A model generated the notes under the pieces. It made no database searches, had not been told where the DNA came from, and saw nothing but the letters and a program-made list of their open reading frames with translations. The translations under genes were made by a program, and so were the position numbers. A stretch of DNA of 64,000 bases, taken from positions 24,796,181 through 24,860,180 of the forward strand of contig OW203721.1 in assembly GCA_934045075.1 (NCBI GenBank), written 5' to 3'. Shown one piece after another: positions 10,085 to 20,454 of this stretch; positions within the stretch are counted from its first letter, which is position 1; every line of letters begins with the position of its first letter. The stretch comes from Yponomeuta sedellus (taxonomy: Eukaryota > Arthropoda > Insecta > Lepidoptera > Yponomeutidae).

Positions 10085-10150
10085 ATATCCGTGCCAGCGC
10101 TCTTTCCAACTGAGCTAATGGGTTAGTGCATTAAAAATAATATAATACTG
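10085..10150. mobile_element. TM repeat, foldback junction
   Basis: A minus-strand tRNA-like piece (TATCCGTGCCAGCGCTCTTT to GAGCTAATGGG) is joined directly to the plus-strand TM 3' end (TTAGTGCATTAAAAATAATA). The two halves point in opposite directions. Confidence 0.75.
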
Positions 10151-10695
10151 CTGATGAGTTTTTTATTATTATTTATGAGTTTACAACTGACGGTGCGTTT
10201 CGAATCACTCACGCCAACAGCGCTGTGAGCGCGATAAATGTGTCTACTAAATACAAACAAATACAGCTATTTTTGCAGATTTACGTCATTTGACAAATAA
10301 ACAATGTCTTATAACTACAAAACAATAATTTAATACTTACTCTTACCAAGGATAACCATTATAATACTCTGTAATTTTAAAAGCATTCGCCTAAATATAT
10401 GCATGAAATAAAACAAAGAATAACATTAATCGAAATCGCGCCATCTTGTGAATTTGTGTGGTACTACTATCATTACCACTCCGTAGTTACAGACCTTTCT
10501 GTATCCGTAGTTGTTGTGTGAATTTTTGATGGTTAGAATTTTTTCACGATATGGATAAATTAATACCAGCAGCGACAAGCTAGTAAGTCAGGAAAAAAAT
10601 AACATTTCAGGTACACTTTGATGTATGGACAATAACCATCTATACTTTAGTAATATTTTATCGATGATAATACCTAATATTAAATAAAAAAATTG
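10150..10695. other. No gene seen
   Basis: AT-rich, no repeat match, no coding ORF. Confidence 0.5.
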
Positions 10696-10893
10696 GTGAA
10701 TCAAATCAAAGAATTTTATTCATAATTACACATAAACTGTGATTTATTCAACGTTACAAGTTAAACTAAGTGTCCATTTCAAAATCAAGATAATTTTGGA
10801 GAAAGATTGGGAAAAACACAATTTTTTTTCTTTTTCAAAATCCTTAGTTAACATAGTTTACATAATTATTAAAGTCACAGAACTAATGCATTA
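10696..10893 (-). mobile_element. Jockey/CR1-type LINE 3' UTR fragment
   Basis: Aligns with 7849-8040: AACGTTACAAGTTAAACTA, GTCCATTTCAAAATCAAGAT, TTTTGGAGAAAGA. Confidence 0.8.
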
Positions 10894-10897
10894 ATTT

Positions 10898-11060
10898 CCC
10901 CGCGACCCCGTGCCATGGCACGGTTAGCCAGAGGTCGCGGGTTCGAGTTTATAGGTTTATAGGCATGGGTTTAATTTTTAGCCTCTAAATAGGTTTTTAA
11001 AATTGTCCTTAGAACCGGTTAGTGCATTAAAAAGAATATAATAATGCATTAATTATTTTT
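10898..11060 (+). mobile_element. TM repeat with internal foldback
   Basis: Plus-strand TM segment with box-B-like GGTCGCGGGTTCGAG. It is preceded by an inverted stub, so that CCGTGCCATGGCACGG is a perfect 16-bp palindrome and CCCGCGACC pairs with GGTCGCGGG. Ends with TTAGTGCATTAAAAAGAATA. Confidence 0.8.
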
Positions 11061-11299
11061 GTGTATACGTTGTGTTTTTGACGAAACTTTCATTGGACTG
11101 TTTGTTCCCTGTATATATTTTTGTATGTACATGGATTTGTTTTAGCGTTTGAAATAAAGGTACAAATAATAATACAAACTAAAGAAATATTTTGGTTTTA
11201 CTTGTAAAAAAAACACGGGGAAGTGTTTGAATAAATCGTGTTTTTTTAGAGATTTTTTAGACTAGAGAGAGTTGAAATAGACTATGGTTGAGGGAAATA

Positions 11300-11420
11300 C
11301 ATAAGATAAGAATATTCTTTATTGTAAACCAGAAAAATAGTTACAGAAGTAGCAGTTACAAAAGATAATATACATTTGGCGACCTTATTGCTAATAGCAA
11401 TTTCTTCTACGCAACCCCAT
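11300..11420 (-). mobile_element. Jockey/CR1-type LINE 3' tail
   Basis: Reverse strand reads GAAGAAATTGCTATTAGCAA, TAAGGTCGCC and ends CAATAAAGAATATTCTTATC. Related tails are at 32257 and 44690. Confidence 0.7.
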
Positions 11421-11809
11421 ATGTAACTACAGTTTAAATTAACTGCCTGTGAGTATGTATGTATTGTATATGCAGCTCGCAATGAAACTTCAATACGTTT
11501 AAAGAATACACGAGAAGATTGTATTATGCAGACAGTTGGACATCAACACAATAAAACAAAAACGAAATTATAGCTTTGTAAATAAATACTTTCTATGAAA
11601 ATTCATTACACTTTTCATGGAAATTAAATTAAATATGCTTTAATTTAATTTTTCTTCTGTTATTCTCAGAACGTTGGTTTGTGTCCTTAAAACATTTTGG
11701 TAAAAGCAATTAAAATTCCGTCATATTGTTTGTGAATTAAAACCATATTTTTCCGAGAGCTTCCGTGCTTTGCAAGTCGCGTTACTAGTGCTTTAAGATC
11801 ATAAACATT
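11421..11809. other. No gene seen
   Basis: AT-rich sequence without recognised repeats or coding ORFs. Confidence 0.5.
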
Positions 11810-12092
11810 GATATCAACCCTTGTATGTCCCCACTGCTGGGGCACGGGTCTCTTCCTGCATCCCAGGAAGTTTAGGCCATACTCCTCCACGGGGGCATAG
11901 TCTGGGTTGGTGGAGGACTGTAATAGAGTGGCGGGCCTTACTCGCAGAAGTACTCACGGAAGCGGAAAAAATTGCCACTAGCGGTAGTCACGGGACGGTC
12001 ACCCATCCAGCACCTGACCACGCCTGTTGTTGCTTAACTCAACTGATTGATTCCAATCACTCGGTTCGACTAGGCCACGAGCGCTTAACGCA
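11808..12092 (-). mobile_element. S5 SINE, internally deleted
   Basis: Tail (TTGATATC on the reverse strand) at left, head with the 5S-like control region at right (GGTCAGGTGCTGGATGGGTG on the minus strand). About 80 bp of the middle of the family is missing. Confidence 0.9.
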
Positions 12093-12470
12093 TGTAATTT
12101 ATGACAATAAATACATGATTGATGATTGATAAGAAATAGTGTAAGACGGTGTGCACCATTACAAGTTCCCAAAACTGACAAGCCAACAGTCAAATAAAAT
12201 CTGGATTTACATAAGAATCTCAGTGCTTGCGAATCGTTAAACGTATTATAATAGTTGGGACATTTCTTGTAATATATGGGCGAAGTTCAGGCCCCGCAAA
12301 AGTGGAGCGGTTTGTCCGGTTGCCAAAACGCACTATTTCATTTGACATTTTATTTGGACCTCTCGGTAAAGAAATAACATTATTCAAGCCGTCTACAGAG
12401 TTCTTCATTGATATTTCATTTAAAACATGTTCATTTGTTAATGAAAGATATAATCTATCTAAAAACAATG
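12093..12470. other. No gene seen
   Basis: Two overlapping opposite-strand ORFs of 80-90 codons occur at 12220-12496, but neither shows a recognisable domain. They probably arise by chance. Confidence 0.4.
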
Positions 12471-12471
12471 T

Positions 12472-12550
12472 CCCCGGCGCTGCAGCGCGCTATTAGCCCC
12501 TTCACAGTGTTTGTGAAGGTGCCAGTGGACGCTGTACAAATCATCTCATT
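12472..12550 (+). mobile_element. TF2 SINE tail fragment
   Basis: CCTTCACAGTGTTTGTGAAG, CAGTGGACGCTGTACAAATC, ATCTCATT: the TF2 3' end, diverged. Confidence 0.7.
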
Positions 12551-12792
12551 CGATATTAACCCTTGTATATCCCCAGTCCTGGGGCACGGGTCTCTTTCTG
12601 CTATCACTGCTATTACATGACAGCTGAAACCGACGGCTTAACGTGCCTTGCAACGCACGGAAGCGCTCAGAAAAATACCACTTGCGGTAGTCATTGGACG
12701 GTCACCCATCACCTGACCGGCCGCGCCTGAGGTTGCTTAAGTCAGGTGACTGATTCCTACCACTCGTTTCAACTAGGCCACGAGCGCTTAAA
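12551..12792 (-). mobile_element. S5 SINE, internally deleted
   Basis: Tail at left and head at right, with about 130 bp deleted between the LINE-like tail and the central domain. Confidence 0.85.
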
Positions 12793-12947
12793 TTTAAGAT
12801 AGTTTGTTTAAAATAGCTTATGGTTTAGTTTCGTTTTTACAGTTAAAACTTAGTTTTTATATCCTATATTGATTTCAAATGCATCACGAAAAAAACTTAC
12901 AGCTGATACATCTTTTTTTATCTAGCCTATAAAGTCCACCAACCCGG

Positions 12948-13050
12948 ACTTGGCCCCCGTGGTGGAGTATGGCCTAACCTTCCCACGATGCGGGAAGAGA
13001 CCCGTGCTTCAGCAGTGGGGACATACGAGTAAATGGGTTGATATCGATCG
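12948..13050 (+). mobile_element. S5 SINE, 3' half
   Basis: CCACCAACCCGGACTTGGCC to the CAGCAGTGGGGACATACGAG tail with GATATCGATC. 5' truncated, as expected for incomplete reverse transcription. Confidence 0.85.
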
Positions 13051-13074
13051 TCGATCTATAAAAGTCCCTCTGTA

Positions 13075-13215
13075 GGACACGGCCCTCTGTCAGAGAGAGG
13101 GCTTAATTACCACAAGGATCGTCAATTTCAAGTGTGGAGGTACTCGAACACCACAGACATTCAGATTTCCCCACGACGTTTTCCTTCTCCGTTAGCGAGC
13201 GACAGATCGTTTGGT
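13075..13215 (-). mobile_element. TF SINE tail fragment
   Basis: CTCTGTCAGAGAGAGGGCTT, AATTACCACA, CACACTTG-like and TTTTCCTTCTCCGTTAGCG segments, in reverse orientation. Confidence 0.7.
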
Positions 13216-13227
13216 ATTAAGCTTATT

Positions 13228-13356
13228 AATACCAGGTGGGACGACGATCTGCAAAAAACTGCCGGCAGATGCTGGATGCGGCAAGCTGAAGACAGGACGC
13301 TATGGCGCTCATTAGGGGAGGGCTATTTCCAGCAGTGGACTACATAATATAGCCTG
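13228..13356 (+). pseudogene. RTE LINE C-terminal codons and 3' end
   Basis: Open frame encodes TRWDDDLQKTAGRCWMRQAE, DRTLWRSLGEGYFQQW, then the 3' end. Closely matches the copy at 63621. 5' truncated. Confidence 0.9.
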
Positions 13357-13619
13357 AAGAAGATTTAATATGCGCCCTAGGGTTTTTATTTCATTTGGCT
13401 CTTGTAAGCTTCAAAAAGAGCGGGAGCTGTGCCATTACTTGATTAATTTGCTTCGTTTTGTTTCAAGCTACGATATGTTCTCGTATATGCGGATGCAGAG
13501 GGTCGTTTGTTCGCATCCCGTCCTGTACCGATTTGTTTGACTCTTTTTAATTACATACATTCGTGAATTTGATGTTGCAATAAGCTAATTCGCGGTCCGC
13601 ATCGCTTTTACGCAGAGCA

Positions 13620-14145
13620 ATGGCACATACATATAAGACGAGGCGGGACATTGGTCGAATCTGACATGTTATCGGTACAAAACGCTCTACAGCAGTATAG
13701 TACGTACAACACTTGAGTACACCATTATACAAAGTGTACTGTAGCGATAACATATAAGTCACGGCGACGACATTTGTCAAATTCTGACATTTTATCGGTA
13801 CAATACGCAGTACAGTACAGTACAGCACTTCAGTACACTATTATACAGAGTGTACTGTAGCGATAACATATAAGTCACGGCGACGACATTTGTCAAATTC
13901 TGACATTTTATCGGTACAATACGCAGTACAGTACAGTACAGCACTTCAGTACACTATTATACAGAGTGTACTGTAGCGATAAGGGCGAGACATTTGTCAA
14001 ATTCTGACATTTTATCGGTACAATATGCAGTACAGCAGTACAGTACAGCACTTCAGTAGACTATTATACAAAGTGTACTGTAGCGATAACAAACAAGACG
14101 TTGCGAGACAATTGTCAAATTCTGACATTTTATCGTCATAAAACT
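13620..14145. repeat. Satellite array, five copies of about 116 bp
   Basis: TGTCAAATTCTGACATTTTA begins units at 13775, 13891, 13995 and 14113 (periods 116, 104, 118), with a more diverged copy starting near 13650. Each unit holds a CAGTACAGTACAGTACAGCA sub-repeat and an inverted pair (GTACACTATTATACAGAGTGTAC). One unit has lost an ACATATAAGTCACGGC block. No conserved spacers of CRISPR type. Confidence 0.95.
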
Positions 14146-14600
14146 AATTTCTCGTACCATCGTATTATCATTGTGTGTTAGCAATGCCACTCCGATATCT
14201 ACTCAGTATTTACGGATCAACACAGATTTTTCTATAAAATATAATTAAAATATAATATAAAGGAAATTTTAAACAATGCTGTAACATTTTAAGGGCAAAA
14301 TCAAATTAAAGGTTTAAGGAAAAACACTTTCACGTCCATTCAGCACAAAAATCAATTTTCTGTTCAAGACAAATGGCTATTTTTGTGTATAATTTTGGAA
14401 ACATTAGAAATAACATTATAATTGGGCGAAGTTCAATGCCTCTCGCTAAATCGCGACGAACACCGTGTTGACAAGAGACACCAAGGCCATCAGCGCACGT
14501 TCAATTGCGTTCAAAAAAAGTTCAAAAAACAAAACAATTTTTCTGTCGCGTATTCGTCGTAACGACGAAAGTTAGGTGTCCAGGGTTAAACCTAATATAA
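14146..14600. other. No gene seen
   Basis: AT-rich; no recognised repeats or coding ORF. Confidence 0.5.
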
Positions 14601-15310
14601 CAATCATCATCAACCCATTATGTCCCCATCGAGGGACACGGGTCTCTCCCCTGAGGTTTTTGTTTGTTTAAAAAGAGTCTTTATTTTTCATAAACATTAC
14701 ATAATGTAGGTTAACTAAGCACAGTTTAGTACATACAATCATAAATGTTATAGTAACTCGGCAGGCTAAGGCACCTATAAAAGTTTTATAATAAAAATAC
14801 TATTTATGGTAGTAGGTACCTAGGCCTCTTTGCCGAGAGCACAGCCTCACACCCGCGCATGCGCTAGGGCGGATGGGGAGAAAGACCCTATAGGGCGCAG
14901 GCGGATCTTCCTATAAGACCGATTACACGACAATTGTCACTCCACCATGTCTCCAGTGTGGACTACGTCTCGGGTTTAAGAAGCCTAACTCTCGGCAAAG
15001 TCCTCTACCTTCTTCAACTTATTAAATCAATGTTGTTTTATTATGCATTAATTATATTCCATAAAAACATAAAACATTGTATGCTTACTTTTGAATAGTT
15101 CGCATTTGTGACATGGAAAATCTCCCCTGAGGAACGTATAGGCCATACTCCACCCACGTGGGCCAAGTCCGGATTGTAAGACTAGTGATTGGTCTTATTG
15201 TCAGAGGTTTTCAAGCCGCCCTAAGCCATCTGACTTGGCTTAATAGCTGCCATCTATCGACGGCAGCCGGCACCAACTGCTTATCGTGCCTAATACATCA
15301 GTTACTGCCT
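14601..15310 (-). mobile_element. S5 SINE (GAT-tail subfamily), split by element P
   Basis: Tail at 14601-14656 (ATCATCATCAACCC) and the rest at 15121-15310 (CCACCCACGTGGGCCAAGTC, CTTATTGTCAGAGG, CGGCAGCCGGCACCAAC). Head missing. The break is an insertion with a duplicated target TCTCCCCTGAGG on both sides. Confidence 0.85.
14657..15120 (-). mobile_element. Retroelement P, 464 bp, with 12-bp target duplication
   Basis: Flanked by TCTCCCCTGAGG at 14645-14656 and 15121-15132. On the minus strand it ends ATGAAAAATAAAGACTC, then TTTAAACAAACAAAAA, i.e. a polyadenylation-like signal and A-rich tail next to the duplication. That is how a LINE-type machinery inserts a polyadenylated RNA. The body (CTCTCGGCAAAGAGGCC and others) has no long ORF and I do not recognise it. 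It may be a SINE, LINE 3' end or processed non-coding transcript. A second copy lies at 25976-26760. Confidence 0.8.
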
Positions 15311-15312
15311 AT

Positions 15313-15384
15313 ATGACAAGATTACGTTAAATAACATATCCCGTTTCAATAAACGGGATATGTTATTTCACGTAATCTTGTCAT
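15313..15384. repeat. Long hairpin, 34-bp arms, one mismatch
   Basis: Left arm ATGACAAGATTACGTTAAAT.., right arm ..ATTTCACGTAATCTTGTCAT, loop CAAT. It lies exactly between two S5 SINEs. Confidence 0.97.
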
Positions 15385-15397
15385 GTCTTGTGATTCT

Positions 15398-15763
15398 TCG
15401 ATATCAACCCTTGTATGTCCCCACTACTGGGGCACGGGTCTCTTCCTGCATCGCAGAAAGGTTAGGCCATACTTCACCACGGGGGCCAAGTCCAGGTTGT
15501 TGAAGGATTGTAAGACAGTGGCGGGCCTTACTGTCAGAAGTTATCAAGCCGCCCATAAGGCCTCTGACATGGCTCAACGACTGCCATTATATGACAGCCG
15601 GCACCAACGGCGTAACGTGCCTTGCGAAGCACGGAAGCGCTCGGAAAAATGCCACTAGCGGTAGTCACGGGACGCTCACCCATCCCGTACCTGACCGCGC
15701 CTGTTGTTGCTTGACCAAGTGATTGATTCCAATCACTCGGTCCCGCTAGGCCACGAGCGCGTC
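15398..15763 (-). mobile_element. S5 SINE, full length
   Basis: Complete copy: tail CGATATCAACCC at left, 5S-like control region and CGCTCGTGGCC head at right. Close to the copies at 34330 and 56150. Confidence 0.93.
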
Positions 15764-16347
15764 ATTAGTGATTCTACTCATTATTAACCTACGTTTGCAT
15801 AATTATTGATTGCCGTGTGAGCAAGAGGCAAATTTCAGCTGTCTCTTTCATTTGTTAGCCGTGCAACACATGATTTCTTTCGCGTTCCATTTTGAAAACT
15901 GCATCGAATTGCGGAATATTCCAACGTAGCCCAGGCTCTTGTACAAACGTAACCTACTTTTTCCAGTGAAAAGCAGATTTAATGACTGCGCGATGGCGAA
16001 GTACTTAAAAAAATCTGAACATTGGCAACGATGTAAATAGCCATTTGGTAATTTGCCGTTCTCGATTCAGGCGCTGCACGATTCGGGGCATCTGAGTGCT
16101 TCGAGCGAAGGTGCAGTCGACAGCACATCGACATTAACATGCGTGAAATCTACTCGGTTACGTTACTGGTACGAATGCAACTAAAATGTATAGCAAAAAA
16201 AAAATAGTCGGGTGTTGAGCAAGTGTTTCAAAATATTTTTATCACAATTTATTGTGGGTAAGATCTAGACACAGTTTAGAGTCATGGTTTATATTTAGAC
16301 ACTCAAAAGTTCTTGTTTAGCAAAAATATATTAATCTTTATAAAAAT
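15764..16347. other. No gene seen
   Basis: No ORF with coding character and no match to the repeats of this window. Confidence 0.5.
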
Positions 16348-16745
16348 GGAGCGGTGGTAGCTCAGTGGGTAGAACCATAGACTGGCAAGCGAGAGCCCCA
16401 GGTTCGATCCCGAGTGCGGGTATGTACCAATGACTTTGTTTAATTTCAAAGTTACGTACCTACATTTGCGAATTTGTAGTCGCAATACCACACGCTAACA
16501 GTGAAGGAAAACATCGTGAGGAAACACGCGGCTTGGTTGGCTCCGCACGTATTGACAAGTCTTTCCTGTGGGCTAGGCCGACTAAGCTGTCAGGATGGTA
16601 TAGGTGCTGGGCAAGCCTACACCATCTATAAAACCATGTCCGAGGCACTACAGCGTCGGAGTGGTCCCTTCACCCATCTAGTGTGAGTGAAGATATCACT
16701 GGACGCTGTATAAATCATCTCATTAAGTAGATGCAAAAAGGCCAA
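16348..16745 (+). mobile_element. TF2 SINE, full length, tRNA-like head
   Basis: The head GCGGTGGTAGCTCAGTGGGT carries box A, and GGTTCGATCCC is box B. The body includes GTGAAGGAAAACATCGTGAG, TTGGCTCCGCACGTATTGAC and the tail TAAATCATCTCATTAAGTAG. The second long copy is at 50715-51000. Confidence 0.88.
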
Positions 16746-17118
16746 TATATATATAAATAAAATTCAAAGTCCTGACTGACTGACTCACTCATCAACGCTC
16801 AGCCTAAGCCCTTGGATCGAGGAAGCTGAAATTTTGCACATATATAGGTTCTATATAATTATATAATGTAGGCAAGGATGAAAACCGGATTTTTTGAAAT
16901 TCATCCCCTAAGGGGGCAAAAAGGGTTGCCAAAAATTGTATGGGAGCTACAAAGAATGTTGTCTAATTTTCTTGAAACTTAAAATAAATACTCTTCGACA
17001 CAATTGACTGAACACGTGTCTCGCGGTTCTTTTCAATTTAACCGTTAAGGGAGTGAACGGGGTTGTAAAATTTTGTAGCTACTAAAGTCCACGCGGACGG
17101 AATCGCGGGCAATAGCTG
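16746..17118 (+). mobile_element. Helitron-like repeat G, copy 1
   Basis: ATTCAAAGTCCTGACTGACT, GAAGCTGAAATTTTGCACA, TTGTATGGGAGCTACAAAGA, AGGGAGTGAACGGGGTTG and the end GTCGCGGGCAATAGCTGGT type (here AATCGCGGGCAATAGCTGGT). A GC-rich end before GCTRGT is typical of lepidopteran non-autonomous Helitrons. Copy 2 is at 32872-33232. Confidence 0.7.
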
Positions 17119-17149
17119 GTGTGCCTATATTGTGGTAAACATATTTGTA

Positions 17150-17380
17150 ACACTTAACATAACATAACATAACATTTTACATAACATTTTACATACTGGC
17201 ACATACATTGCTGCTGGCCCCACACTAGGATACCCTGTGTCGTGGGAACCAGAAACAACGACATCACAAATATGTAAACATCCAAGACCTGGAGTTTTTT
17301 TTTTTTGTTTCCAGCCGGGATTCGAACCCGAGACCTCTTGCATGGTAGGCAGACGCGCTACCGCTACGCCACAGAGGTCG
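17150..17380 (-). mobile_element. TD SINE, full length
   Basis: Head at right (GACCTCTGTGGCGTAGCGGT on the minus strand, with GGTTCGAATCCC), body with CACGACACAGGG, tail (TTATG)n at left. This copy shows the original short tail that became the TGTCG satellite at 1976. Confidence 0.9.
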
Positions 17381-17439
17381 TCTTGCTCACTTGCTCAACA
17401 ACTGTCTAAATTTTTCGTAGTAAGACGGCAAAGCTTGAT

Positions 17440-17672
17440 CAGTCTTCTTCTTCAGGCTATTATTAGTCCACTGCTGAACATAGCCCTCCCCTAATGAGCT
17501 CCATAGCGCAAGGTTGTGCCATCATTGGGGGGTAATGCAAATAATCCCCACGCTGGGCATGCGAGTTGGAGATCGCAGTTTGGTGGAATTGTACTGCAGG
17601 GGGCGCTGCTGCCTAACCCCCCAGTTTGGTGTCCCTTAGTCGCCTTTTACGACACCCGCGGGAAGAATGATT
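17440..17672 (-). mobile_element. C-family repeat
   Basis: TTCTTCTTCAGGCTATTATT at left is the reverse of the RTE-like tail. The other end is CGACACCCGCGGGAAGAA. Confidence 0.85.
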
Positions 17673-17679
17673 ATTTTTT

Positions 17680-17752
17680 TTTTAATGCACTAACCCGTGC
17701 TAAGGACAATTTTAAAAACCTATTTAGAGGCTAAAAATTCCACCGTGCACAA
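17680..17752 (-). mobile_element. TM repeat, 3' fragment
   Basis: AATGCACTAACCCGTGCTAA to TTTAGAGGCTAAAAATTCCA, truncated before the tRNA-like module. Confidence 0.85.
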
Positions 17753-18248
17753 TTTCAAGCCGCCCAAACTAAAACAAACATTTTAGTAAAAATTCAGATT
17801 ATTCCAATAGTTCCAAAGTAGCCGTCGAACACCTCTCCCTTTTCAGTAGTAAGTCACTAACCGGCACACATACATTCGCAGACTCACTTCGCTACATTTT
17901 ACAGTGATATCAAATAACTAAGGAACTAATTTAATTGAGTTTATGTTTGCTAAAATCATGGCAAACTCATATAATAAGGAGATTTGCATGATGAGAGTGT
18001 GTGTGAAGATGCTCTTCACAAGCATCTTCACACACACTCCTAACATTTTGCTACAAACCATTATAGTTTGCTACCAGTCGCAAGACAAACTCCATCTTGT
18101 TTTAGGTCCGTATTAATAAAGCCCTCATACCTCCGAGACCGTTTAAGTAAGCTTTAACTTGCTGTTTAGTTTCGAACAGAATCTCTGTACAGGCAGTTTT
18201 CTCCTCCACCAACGGGAAAGTCTGTCAGAGGTAAAAACGCTATGTTAA
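17753..18248. other. No gene seen; contains a hairpin
   Basis: 17995-18039 is a hairpin with 19-bp perfect arms (GAGTGTGTGTGAAGATGCT and its complement) and a 7-nt loop. No coding ORF. Confidence 0.7.
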
Positions 18249-18602
18249 GCATTAGTCTAGAGCTTGTGGCCTAGTCGAACCGAGTGATTAGAATCAATCA
18301 CTTGAGTTAAGCAACAATGAGCGCGGTCAAGTGCAGGATGGGTGAGCGTCCCGTGACTACCGCTTGTGGCATTTACCGAGCGCTTCCGTGGTTCGCAAGG
18401 CATGTTAAGCCGTTGGTGCCGGCTGTCATGTAATGGCAGTCGTTAAGCCATACCAGGCCGCCTTATGGGCTGCTTGACAACTTCTGACAGTAAGACCCGC
18501 CACTGTCTTACAATCCTCCACCAACCCGGAGTTAGCCCCGTGGTGGCGTACGGCCTAACCTTCCTGCGATGCAAGATGAGACACATGCCCTCGATAGTGA
18601 AT
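18249..18602 (+). mobile_element. S5 SINE
   Basis: Head GAGCTTGTGGCCTAGTCGAA, 5S-like control region (GAGTTAAGCAACA and GGATGGGTGAGC), central domain and tail ending near TCGATAGTGA. Nearly full length. Confidence 0.9.
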
Positions 18603-18757
18603 AATGAAAGCTTAGTTGCTTAGGTCTTCATTTGCAGCAAACTACGCAATGTCTCAGACTACAGCGTTGTGTGGTACCTACTTTCTCCTGAAGTTGGTAT
18701 AAAAGTCGTCTTTCTAATAGTCTTCTTCTTAGTAATCTTTGACTACAGTTAATGTTT

Positions 18758-19000
18758 AAATAGCTGGCGCCCGCGACTTCGTCTACGCCGGGTTAGCGGG
18801 TAGATTTTTCTTTTGTACTTGACCTTATCGTCATATTCTGGACCATTGATGACACAGTATAATAATGTTATAAATTGTAGCCTATGTGTTATTTTGATGT
18901 TTTATTGTAAAGTTTCATCAAAATCCATTCAACGTGAAAGAGTATTAAACATCCATCCAAACTTACAAACTTTCGCGTTTTTAACAATAGTAAGTATGAC
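18758..19000 (-). mobile_element. Helitron-like repeat G2
   Basis: The reverse-strand end GCGTAGACGAAGTCGCGGGC (18766-18795) plus CATCAAAATCCATTCAACGT, AAACATCCATCCAAACTTAC and CAAACTTTCGCGTTT are the standard ends of a very common lepidopteran non-autonomous element. A related fragment lies at 36960-37082. Confidence 0.7.
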
Positions 19001-19075
19001 AGCTCACAATGCCAATAATTTGTGATTTTGTGTTGTTTAATAATCGACTTATAATTATTAAATAAGACTTACGTA

Positions 19076-19240
19076 ATACAGATAATATTGTAAAGAGGTT
19101 CGAAATTTCACTGATGCCGGTGAGTCGCCCATTAGCTCAGTCGGAAAGAGCGCTGGCACGGATAGCCAGAGGTCGCGGGTTCGAATTCCGGCATGGGTGG
19201 AATTTTTAGCCTCTAAATAAGTTTTTAAATAAGACATGTA
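19076..19240 (+). mobile_element. TM repeat, tRNA-like module and 3' part
   Basis: GTAATACAGATAATATTGTA upstream part, then GCCCATTAGCTCAGTCGGAA, box-B-like GGTTCGAATTCC and TTTTTAGCCTCTAAATAAG. Confidence 0.9.
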
Positions 19241-19383
19241 CTATTTACTGAGCGAAATTCTCAATTCAGAAATTGGCCCTAAGTCAAACCGAGTTGATAA
19301 GTACGTAGCAATCAATCGCCCGGTTCAATGGAACCTATAACGTATTCAAGCGTATGGCGTCAACTCACGTCCGTTTTTCAAAC

Positions 19384-19693
19384 CTGAGTGCTTGGTGCGA
19401 GTTTTTTAACTACTCGATCGCGTTAACGTAAACTCACATTTCTATGGCATCGAGGAAGCGCCACCTAGCGACAAGTATGGAAATTAAAATTGCTGAGTGC
19501 GAGTTGTAATAATTTACGTTGATAGTGAACACGTTTACCAGCCAAAACACGAATAAACGCGAGTGCGAGTTGTACTGTGACAGCGTTTTGCCAGTTCGAA
19601 CGGTTAACTTACTCATACTCACTACTCAATGCTCGATTAACGCGATAGTAAAGTTATTCGATTGGATCTGTCAAACTCGCACTAAGCACTCTG
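19384..19693. mobile_element. Miniature inverted-repeat transposon H, 310 bp
   Basis: Terminal inverted repeats GAGTGCTTGGTGCGAGTTT (19386-19404) and AAACTCGCACTAAGCACTC (19673-19691). The similarity extends inward (ATCGCGTTAACG and CGATTAACGCGAT). No transposase ORF. A 5'-truncated second copy is at 30760-31024. The target duplication is unclear. Confidence 0.85.
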
Positions 19694-20454
19694 GGAGTCA
19701 CTTCTCACTTCATTAGCAAATAATTCGTATACGACTCTTAAGGCTTATCACTTGAATTCTACATTAAAAGTCGAGCGACAACCAAAATCTGTATTCGGAA
19801 CGGCATGCTACATTGAATTCGAATGAGAAAATAAATTAATGATAAGAAAACTCGACAGAGTTTTTTTATCAATTTTTGTGCGACAAATGTCTAATCCTTC
19901 GAATATTTTGCGGATACGCTTTCAATTTACATGGGCAAGAATCGGCTCCCTGTGCAATAAAAACTTCGTCATTGCCAATCAGATTTCGATATCTTTTTCA
20001 CAGAAAATATTTTTAAAAACCTATTTAGAGGCAAAATATTCCACCCATGCCGGGACTCAAACCCGCGACCTCTGGCTAACCATGCCAGAAAATATAGTTT
20101 TGATGTCTCTATAATACTGCATACCTACTTGGTTTAGATCGTGAATGATCCTTATTGCAGCGAGGCTAATATTGTAGCGGGCTATATCAGGGCAAATGAT
20201 TTGGGCAAAGTTGGGTCATTACTACACCCCAATATTGCGACGCTCACTCGGACATTTTATCGGGGTGTAAAGTGAAAATTTTAAAGTGTACAAAGTATTT
20301 TATTAAAAAATACACAGAATCTGTGATTGTTTAAAATACTTGTTTATACTTTGTATGTATGAATTGCTTAACGCAAAGGTTTTCACTGTAATGTTATGCA
20401 ATTTAAATGAATAAATAATAATAATAATTATTGAATGTATTTAGATAAACCAAA
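19694..20454. other. No gene; contains one TM fragment
   Basis: 20008-20098 is a minus-strand TM fragment (CTATTTAGAGGCAAAATATT, CCGGGACTCAAACCC). The rest is AT-rich and unremarkable. Confidence 0.6.

Noticed and set aside
12220..12496. Complementary ORFs of 82 and 89 codons
   Set aside because: Opposite-strand shadows of each other with no recognisable domain.
13620..14145. CRISPR-like array
   Set aside because: The repeats are contiguous with no unique spacers and vary in length, and the genome is eukaryotic; it is a satellite.
16350..16420. tRNA-like sequence with box A and box B
   Set aside because: Head of a TF2 SINE; the family body follows directly.
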